NCBI GenBank assembly: GCA_019677205.1
Contig: JAAMXY010001321.1
Coordinates: 1 to 64,000, forward strand
Reading direction: 5' to 3'
Length of the DNA stretch: 64,000 nt
Source of the DNA: Pinguiococcus pyrenoidosus
Lineage: Eukaryota > Sar > Pinguiophyceae > Pinguiochrysidales > Pinguiochrysidaceae
Both the position numbers and the translations under genes were made by a program. Each line of letters begins with the position of its first letter. Within the stretch, counting starts at the first letter, position 1. The notes beneath the pieces are model-generated. The model had not been told where the DNA came from, did not search any database, and worked only from the letters and a program-made list of their open reading frames with translations. This document shows positions 54,566-64,000 of the stretch, piece after piece.

Positions 54566-55990
54566 TTAGCATCCCCCTTCCAGCACGCTTGCCACCAGCG
54601 CTTCGATCTCATGCAGGACGTCGTGCCATCTGTCCCCAATCCTCGACCGATCGACACTGCACGCCCTCTTCTTCTGCCGGAAGTAGGCTTGCCCATCGCG
54701 TTCGCGCTCGTCAAAGTATCGCAGCTGCACCGCCGGATACGCATGGGAGAGCAGGCTCATGTCGCTGATGGACAGCGGCTCCATGAAGTGCCTCATGCTC
54801 CAGCAGACCCAGGCGTCGCCGAGCTTCTCGATGAGCGAGGGCGCCTTTTCCACGAGGCAAGCCCGATGCTTCGGCTTCTTGGGATACGGGGGGATGGAGT
54901 CTGCGCCGCCCAGCAGCCTCGTCTCTTGCACGAAGGCCCACAGGGAGAAGAGCTCCGGCGTGACCGGAGATCGATTCTCGGGCGGGGGCTTGTGCGGGTG
55001 CAAAGTAGTCGCATTTGGTCGGTGGACGAACTCCGTCAAGAAGAACTCGATCACGTCTGCGCCAGCGGCAGAGATGCCTTCGATGGACGCCACCATGATG
55101 TTTTCAGCGCCCACCACCGGCGCCCATCTGTCGAAGATCCTCTTCACGTCGAAGCCGTGCTTCCTCTGCTCGTAGTGACTGGAGTTCACGTTGGCAAGCC
55201 AATGCGGCAAGTCGACGGTCAGGCCTCGATTCTTCTGGATCTGCGCGTACCAGCTCATGAGATGGTCCCATTTGCCTCGGTACAGAATCAGGACCTGTAC
55301 ACCAATTTCCTTAGACGGGCCTTCCTTTTCTTCTGCAGTGTTCCTGAGGCACAAGACACTCACTTTGATCTCGTCAAAGTCCGCAAGGATCTCGCGAAGA
55401 TACTCGATGGCTTCGCGAGACAGCTTGCTGAAGTCTTCGCAGGACATGAGCACATCCTTTGGAGCCTCGATCTCGCGTAGTCTCTCTCGTAGGGACTCCA
55501 GCGCGCTGTCCTGCGCTTTCTGCGCGCAGGTGAATTTGCTCGTCTGGAGTATCACATGAGAAGACGACGTGTCAACGAGAGTGCCAGTTCGTTGTGTGTG
55601 TTTTGGACATCTCTTTGCTCAAGCAAATCGCATCCGCACTTCAACATGATCTCTCAAAAGCCCCTTGCGAAACATAGCAGATACCTTCGCTTCTGCAGCG
55701 GCGCGACTTTGGGTACTGTCGAACAACAGCAGCGCGTGCGCGGGCCCTTTGAAGAAGTCTGCGCACTTGAATCGCGCGCCGCCGTAGCACTCCATGTTGA
55801 TGGGCATGACCAGCTGGTATATCCGATGCAGACCATTGTGGATGAAACACAGCGTTTCCTGCACATACGTACTCGCCGCTTTGTGCAGACCGATGTGCAG
55901 ATACGCCGTTCGCGGCGAACTCAACGGAAAGAGACACGCCAAGAGCACCACGAGCCGAAAGACCAGGTGTCTGAGCCACGCGCGCCTCAT
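54566..55990 (-). CDS. Sulfotransferase-like type II membrane protein
   Basis: A putative PAPS-dependent sulfotransferase of the secretory pathway. Exons (minus) are 55990-55685, 55543-55364 and 55294-54566 (404 residues). A short cytosolic end and signal anchor (LVFRLVVLLACLFPL) precede the PAPS 5'-phosphosulfate loop HIGLHKAASTYVQ. The later VLILYRGKWDHLMSWYAQ fits the 3'-phosphate motif (R...S..Y). The intron at 55363-55295 is 69 nt, in frame and stop-free, with canonical GTGAGT and CAG ends; splicing it restores DEIK-VLILYRG. Carbohydrate or glycoprotein sulfation is likely, but the acceptor is unknown. The stop codon lies only 29 bp from the convergent DPH5 gene. Confidence 0.75.
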
Positions 55991-56825
55991 CCGGCACAAC
56001 CACCAAGACAAAGTGCGGCTGTGCTTCGTACGACGCCGGAGGCCCACAACGCCATCGAGTGGCGTCAACTGCGCCGAAAGTCTCTCGCATTTCAAGACGG
56101 TTTTGGCGCGAAGAACGGCGGATCCATCTGTCACACGCCCGACGTCCGTCATGTCACATCAACTCTCCGCGTCCTATGTTACAGCAGCGCAAGGCGAAGC
56201 CTTGGACGAGCTTGGCGCGGGAGGTCTTCGAAGCGATCAGCTTCAAGACGTAGCTTGGAGAGTGCGCGGCGTCGACCTCTTCTGAATCGCCAAGTGGCGC
56301 GAACAGCATCACATCTTAGCTCCTACTTGCTTTAGCTACATCGGACGACTTCGTCTGAGCAGAAAGTCGCATCCCTTCCGGGTGGGCAGCGGCGAGAAGG
56401 CTCTCACTGGCGTTATTGGTCACCTGTTAAACCTGAGCCAAATTGAAACCGTCAAACACCGGGCTGCGGAAGTAGAAACTCTACTCTTTGGGCCCCGGCA
56501 ACGGGCAACGCTTAACAGGGCAAGAGTGACTTCACCAGTTGCCACGCTTTCCATTCAATAGCTCCGCCAGTCGAACCCCGCTCCAATAAAAGTCCGTTCC
56601 CTCCGAGCGCGCCCAATGAGAGCCGAGACGGTACCAGGGATGTTGAGCCCAGGAGGTCCCGCTTCTTGCCGCCGCTGTACACCAAACGCGCTCGCCCTGT
56701 AACGAGAGAAGGAAACGGGCCCTTCTGTTGAGCGCTCAAGCGGAGCCGTCGGAGCCCGGCGCCATTCCCTCGACAGGGCCAGACGGCGTTTCGCTCCGCG
56801 CGGGGCAGAGGGCAGCAGCGCCACC
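55991..56825. other. Divergent spacer, sulfotransferase / ankyrin gene
   Basis: 835 bp with no supported gene and no tRNA that I can fold by eye. Open frames on both strands are antisense or random. Confidence 0.4.
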
Positions 56826-57754
56826 ATGCCGAAGGACACTCGGTTGCATAAGGCGGCCGTGGAGGGCAACATCAACTCTCTCAAGGTGAAGTCCGGGTGC
56901 GCGTCTCGGCGCTGTCTTAAGGAGTCGCTCAACTCGCGGCGCTTCAGGACTGCCTGGAGGTGGACGACATCGACGTGAACTGCCCTGGCGCGAACGGCCG
57001 CACAGCCTTGCATCGAGCTGCCGGCAAGAATCGAGCGGACGTGGTGTTCTTCTTGCTCGACAAGGTGCGCTCTCCGCTCAATTCGGACTCTCGGCTCCAG
57101 GCTTTCTTTGGCGCCATGTTGCGTTCTAGAGTAGTTGGATGCCACACATTCACGCCAAGACATCAAAACGCTTAGGGCGCTGAGGTGAACTGTGTGGACT
57201 CGCGGGGATGGACCCCGCTCCACTGGGCGGCGGTGTCCGGAGCGTGCGAGGCGACGGCGGCGCTGCTGCACAGCGGGGCGGACTTCTTCGTCCTCACCAA
57301 GTCCATGAAGACGGCCATGCATGTGGCGAGCGAGTCGGGAAGAATCGAGGTCTTGTCGATGCTGCTCAAGAGCATCGACGAGAGTCGGGGGGATGAAGGC
57401 CTCGGCGAGGTGCGCTCCCTGCAAGGAAGGGACTCTCGTGCCTCGCGCGGTTCGCTCATGCACTCTCTCCGTCTCCAAAGCTCTGGAACATCAGGGACAA
57501 GAACCAGATGACGGTATGCGATGCGGCGCTCGCGGAGAATCATGTTCATATTGTGGATCTGTAAGTGCTTGATTGACTCGCGCCGCCGAGCGCCTGCGAG
57601 ACGCTTTCTGACAAACGCTGCTCTACTTCGCAGGCTGAGAACATTCGGAGATCCAACTGCGGTGCAGAGCTCAGCCTGCTGCTCGCCCGCGCAATTCAAA
57701 GGCTGCGCGTCGTTCCGGGACGTAGTCTTGTGTCGGAGCCTAGAAGCGAAATAG
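56826..57754 (+). CDS. Small ankyrin-repeat protein
   Basis: A 203-residue protein of ankyrin repeats, a protein-protein interaction fold. Exons are 56826-56885, 56948-57064, 57176-57409, 57481-57560 and 57634-57754. Repeat consensus segments are clear: RLHKAAVEGNINSL, GRTALHRAAGKNRADVVFFLL, GWTPLHWAAVSGACEATAALL and KTAMHVASESGRIEVLSMLL; a final weaker repeat (MTVCDAALAENHVHIV) follows. Introns fall close to repeat boundaries. The last 40 residues have no repeat pattern and several cysteines. An alternative acceptor could read another frame there, so the tail is uncertain. Its TAG stop at 57752-57754 directly touches the stop of the convergent SNARE gene. Confidence 0.8.
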
Positions 57755-58692
57755 CTACCATCGATTCCACCACTTGGACATTCTTGTAACCATTCCATTA
57801 GCCGTCTCCAGCATGGAGATCTCTTCTTTGACCCGCCCGTGCGCCGTTGTGATCTTCTCTCGATTCTCAGCAAGCTGCAAATCACGATGGCAGCAGTCAG
57901 ACGGCACATTCCACGTGCTTCACTTGCTGGCAAAAAGCGTCCCAAAGGGACCGCTTCAGCGATCTCCTCTCCTCTCCTCTCCTCTCACCTGCGTCATGAT
58001 GTCTAAGCCCGTATCCTCCGTGTCAGCGATGCTCCGCCGCGCGTCCTCCAGCACCCGATTCTGCTGGATGAGCCTATCATTCGCGTCCGCGAGGCGCTGG
58101 CGGTCGTTGGCGCTCTACAAAGCGAGGACGAAGACGCGTCAGACGTCGCAAATGTGTTCCCAGTGAACGCGAAACCTTCAAAACTTTGCTTGATGTTGGA
58201 CGCCGGAGGTCCTTCTGTCATTCGTGCTGGACTTTCACATGAGCCGTCTCTCTCCTCCGCGCACCTTTTCTCCCATTTCGCCAGTGGAGCCCCCCAGGAG
58301 CTTTCGTCGATCCGCGTCCTCCTTGAGCTGTACAAGAGGTGACAAGGCGAAGGGCGCAACTGTTGAGACTCCCACAAGAAACGACACAGAAGACAGAAAC
58401 CGAGAGGCGCCGCTTTGGATACCTTGTCCAAGCGACGTCGCTTGTCGTCCGCCTGCTTCCTGATCTCCTCCTGCCGAGCTTTGAACGCCGGTCTCTCTGT
58501 CTTGTTGACGCTGCGGATCTCCAGACTCATCTGCTGCAAAACGTCCGAGAGTTGGCTGTAGTACAGCTCGGCATTCTGCAGAAGCGTGCCGACTCTCTCC
58601 GGTGGCGCCGAGCTGGCCTCCGCGAGAGCCGACTCGAGCGACTGCAGCGTCTCGCGCGCCTCTTCGAGGTAAGCGTCGAAGACGGACGACAT
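57755..58692 (-). CDS. VTI1: Vti1-like Qb-SNARE lacking a transmembrane tail
   Basis: A Golgi/endosome fusion SNARE by family. Exons (minus) are 58692-58423, 58327-58265, 58114-57989 and 57874-57755 (192 residues). The N-terminal three-helix region starts MSSVFDAYLEEARETLQSLE. The SNARE motif runs DANDRLIQQNRVLEDARR ... TEDTGLDIMTQLAENREKI, matching Vti1 around IGQEM...REKI. The residue at the zero-layer position appears to be Asn, where Vti1 has Asp or Gln. The protein stops at MSKWWNRW, where Vti1 would continue into a C-terminal membrane anchor of about 20 residues. A GTAGCT sequence overlaps the stop and could be a donor to a further exon, which would then lie inside the convergent ankyrin gene. 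Confidence 0.75.
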
Positions 58693-59157
58693 TTTGGACT
58701 TTCTGCAGACTGCCAAAGCGCGGGAAAAGAGGCAAGACGCGCGACGGTTTCCCAATAATATTGAAAGTCATCATATGAACTTACGAGGAAATGGTCGGTT
58801 TCGTCGACTCGTTTCTGTGAAGTTCTTGCCGCATTGTTCAGGTGGATGACGCGGTCTATCGTCATCGTGACGGCCAGGGTGCCCATGCATTGGCGCATCC
58901 AAAGGCTTCCCCTTGAACTCATTGAACTCGGCGCTATCCATACGTCGGCGCTGATGTGAGGGTCATCTTGAACCAATCCATTCCTACCTCAGCCCTCTGA
59001 AGTATCCAATCCATTTCGCCCCTGGAGAAACCCAGTTTCTTATTCGGGTATCAAAAAGCCCACATAGGATCTCCGCTCAAACGTTATCGACGGAGAACAA
59101 AACGCCGGAGCGGAACTGAAGAGAGAGAGGGCCTGACGGCGCCGCACAGAGGCCAAG
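58693..59157. other. Divergent spacer, SNARE / pentaspan gene
   Basis: 465 bp. A minus-strand open frame reads in from upstream without an ATG of its own or recognisable motifs. It should hold both promoters. Confidence 0.35.
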
Positions 59158-62135
<2,978 letters not shown>

Positions 62136-63231
62136 AGCAGGCGACGGCTTGGCGTCCCTCTCCGGGACGGAGCGCTGGCGTCGCTTGCAGAGAGAAAGCA
62201 GTTGTGTGCATGCTTCTCTACATCGGTCTCGTGTGAAGTGCACTGCCGATGGTGTCGGCGCTCGCGGTAGACAATAGAGGAGGAAAGACCTTCGCATCGC
62301 ACTAGAGATAGACAATATCGCGGGCGCCGCGCCATCATGAGTGACATCGACCAGTCCTGCCTGGGGTTCACGTTTGCAGTTGTTTTGCCATAACCTTCTT
62401 TTGCTGCGAAGCCAATTGAGACGTCACCTCAGCTTGAGCACATTCTCTTGACATCTTCACCCATCCCAGATTCTCGGAAGGTGGAGTACTACGGGAAGAG
62501 ATAGGAAGATGACGGTTTTCAGAGACGCTAAAAAGCCAAGATTAAAGATGAGACGGAAGGTGAACCCGATGATTTACGCCGAGATCATCCAACTCCTCAA
62601 CGATTCGCCTTCACCACGAAGACTCTGTCCGACCCAGCTTTTCCTGCCGCTCTGACTCCCACATTCCCAACTCAGGAGATTGAGCACCAAAACATCGGAA
62701 ATCGTGCCACAGCCGCACGAGAGATCATCTTAAGAGCGCCGTTGAGACGCGGGAGCTGGCGTCCATTCTGGAGGTCTGTCACACCCATGGAAGCGCCTCT
62801 CGCAAACGCCCGCTGAGCGACCGCAGGGATTGTCGTCTGCAATGCCCTGACCAGCTGAAGGTCCGATTTCGCTTCGCTGGCCGGACCTCGACTCTGCATG
62901 ACGTCTCCGTGGCGAGAGCGCCAAGCTCCCGCCCAACGCGCCGGTGTCGCGCGCGAGTGGGGTTGGTGTCGCGCGCGAGTGGGGGCTGGTGTCGCGCGCG
63001 CGATGGGGGCTGGTGTCGCGCAGCCGAGCCTCCGCCTTCCGTCGAGTTCGATTACCCTCCGAACGCCGATTTTGAGATGACGCTTAAGAACATCTTCAAC
63101 TGGGCGCCACAGCATCGCGGTGGCCACCGCCGGCGATTTTGACCTCGTTCCCTTGCAAGGGAGCCCAGCTGGCCCCTCGAGGCGGCGCAAGCAAGTGCGG
63201 CGCTGCGCCTTCGGCTCGGCGGACAGAGACC
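62136..63231. other. Spacer with GC-rich minisatellite
   Basis: About 1.1 kb between two plus-strand genes. No gene is supported. The last part holds the GC-rich repeat at 62943-63022, about 210 bp before the next start codon. Confidence 0.4.
62943..63022. repeat. GC-rich 22-25 bp minisatellite, about 3.5 copies
   Basis: Each copy begins GGTGTCGCGCGCGAGTGGGG or a variant. Copies start near 62943, 62965, 62988 and 63012, with drift in unit length. It contains alternating CG runs that could adopt Z-DNA. Confidence 0.85.
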
Positions 63232-64000
63232 ATGCGCCTCTGCAGCGCCGCGTTTTTAGCGATGCTGGGCCTGGGCAGCGCCCTGCTTGGCCCCTCGCGA
63301 TGCCGGCCTCTCCCCGGGGCCCCTGGGGTGGCGGAGGGCAGCTTCCTAGGCGGGAGAGGGCCTCTGCGACGCTTGTCTCTGTCCGAGAGACCGGAGGTCT
63401 CCGGGCCGGAAGGGCCGGAGAGCCTGGCTGCGCAGACCACAGGTCGATTTCTCAACGTGCTTTTGGTGGCGGGCTCTGTGGGCTATGCCGCCATGTCGGT
63501 GTTCGCGGTGGACGCGTCGATTTGGCGGGGCTGGACCCTGCAGGAGGTGCTGTACACCCTCCCCAGGGACAATTGGCTGGGGTACGAAGGCGCGCTGCGG
63601 GCCAATCCAGTGGGTAAGACTTGTCCGTCTCTGCATTTCTGCGGCTGCGACGCCACTGGAATCCGGAATGCAAAACGGAGGGGCAAAGGATGACGGGATG
63701 TGGTATCACCAGGAACGAAGACGGTCATCAACGTCGTGATATATCTGCTCGGAGACTATTTGGCTCAGGTATTGTGATACTCTTGCGCGACCTCCATTTT
63801 TTCTCGGGAGTGGCTCTCACATGTCGGGGTGAAGGTGGCCTGGACGAAGCAGACGGATAAGTTGCCAGACCGATTCGTGACCTTTGACGCCTGGCGAACG
63901 GCGCGAAACGGTGAGAACAAGAGAGAGACGAGGATTGTCAGGTTGAGATGATCCTCTCTGATGACCTTTTTTTTTTCATTCTTGTGGGTCGCAGGATTCA
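63232..64000 (+). CDS. Mpv17/PMP22-family membrane protein (3' end beyond window)
   Basis: N-terminal part of an Mpv17/PMP22-like four-helix organelle membrane protein. Exons are 63232-63613, 63713-63768, 63835-63910, then 63995 onward, cut by the window edge. The N terminus (RLCSAAFLAMLGLGSALLG) is hydrophobic, followed by a Ser/Pro/Gly-rich stretch, consistent with an organelle leader. The family hallmark appears after splicing: W..YEGALRANPVGTKTVIN, then VVIYLLGDYLAQ, matching the pattern Y-x2-x-L-x2-x-P-x-x-T-K ... GD-x-x-x-Q. Exon 3 adds FVTFDAWRTARN, the D-x-x-R-x-x-R loop before helix 2. Partial only because the window ends. Confidence 0.75.

Noticed and set aside
56340-56560. Possible tRNA or small RNA near an inverted GC-rich segment
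   Set aside because: No cloverleaf with a T-arm consensus could be drawn by eye.

Overview
The window is a nuclear contig from a eukaryotic alga with a secondary (complex) plastid. The clearest evidence is a ferredoxin-NADP+ reductase whose exon 1 encodes a bipartite plastid leader with an A-F-V-A-P cleavage motif. That motif is typical of ochrophyte stramenopiles such as pelagophytes or diatoms, and also of haptophytes, so I cannot name the lineage. Coding sequence is GC-rich, introns are GT-AG and mostly 55-110 nt long, and three short N-gaps sit next to homopolymer or low-complexity sequence. I spliced every gene model by eye. For the main models the exon lengths sum to a multiple of three and domain motifs join correctly across junctions, but no transcript evidence was available.

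Layout, left to right: ferredoxin-NADP+ reductase (+), 2-oxoglutarate/Fe(II) prolyl-4-hydroxylase-like protein (-), secreted M12-type metalloprotease (+), PH-domain inositol-polyphosphate 4-phosphatase (+), a tandem double aquaporin (-), TPR protein (+), membrane-anchored 2OG-Fe(II) oxygenase (+), FGGY sugar kinase with an N-terminal anchor (-), PP2C phosphatase (+), secreted Cys-rich protein (-), a large DH-PH...PH RhoGEF (+), a 2407-residue SABRE/FMP27/BLTP2-like bridge lipid-transfer protein (-), RAB28-like GTPase (+), LRR protein (-), ecto-apyrase (-), small lipid-droplet-protein-like gene (+), CofD/YvcK-family protein (-), DPH5 diphthine synthase (+), sulfotransferase (-), ankyrin protein (+), Vti1-like Qb-SNARE (-), prominin-like pentaspan protein (+), and an Mpv17/PMP22 protein (+) that runs off the right edge.

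Genes alternate strands almost perfectly. Convergent (tail-to-tail) spacers are often tiny: 0, 29, 56, 91 and 110 bp. Divergent spacers are 0.3-1.8 kb and hold CCAAT, E2F-like and other repeated motifs. Simple repeats and minisatellites lie in introns and spacers, not in exons. The genes do not form one pathway. The set is rich in membrane and trafficking functions: Rab, SNARE, RhoGEF, lipid transfer, phosphoinositide phosphatase, aquaporin and pentaspan.

The most unusual items are: (1) the tandem double-MIP protein, whose first domain has lost both NPA boxes and whose two domains both lack the selectivity-filter arginine; (2) a CHORD-like Cys/His module inside the SABRE-like protein; (3) a shared C-terminal Cys-rich module in two different secreted proteins; (4) a four-copy 15-16 bp motif in the bidirectional DPH5/CofD-like promoter; and (5) two convergent genes whose stop codons touch.
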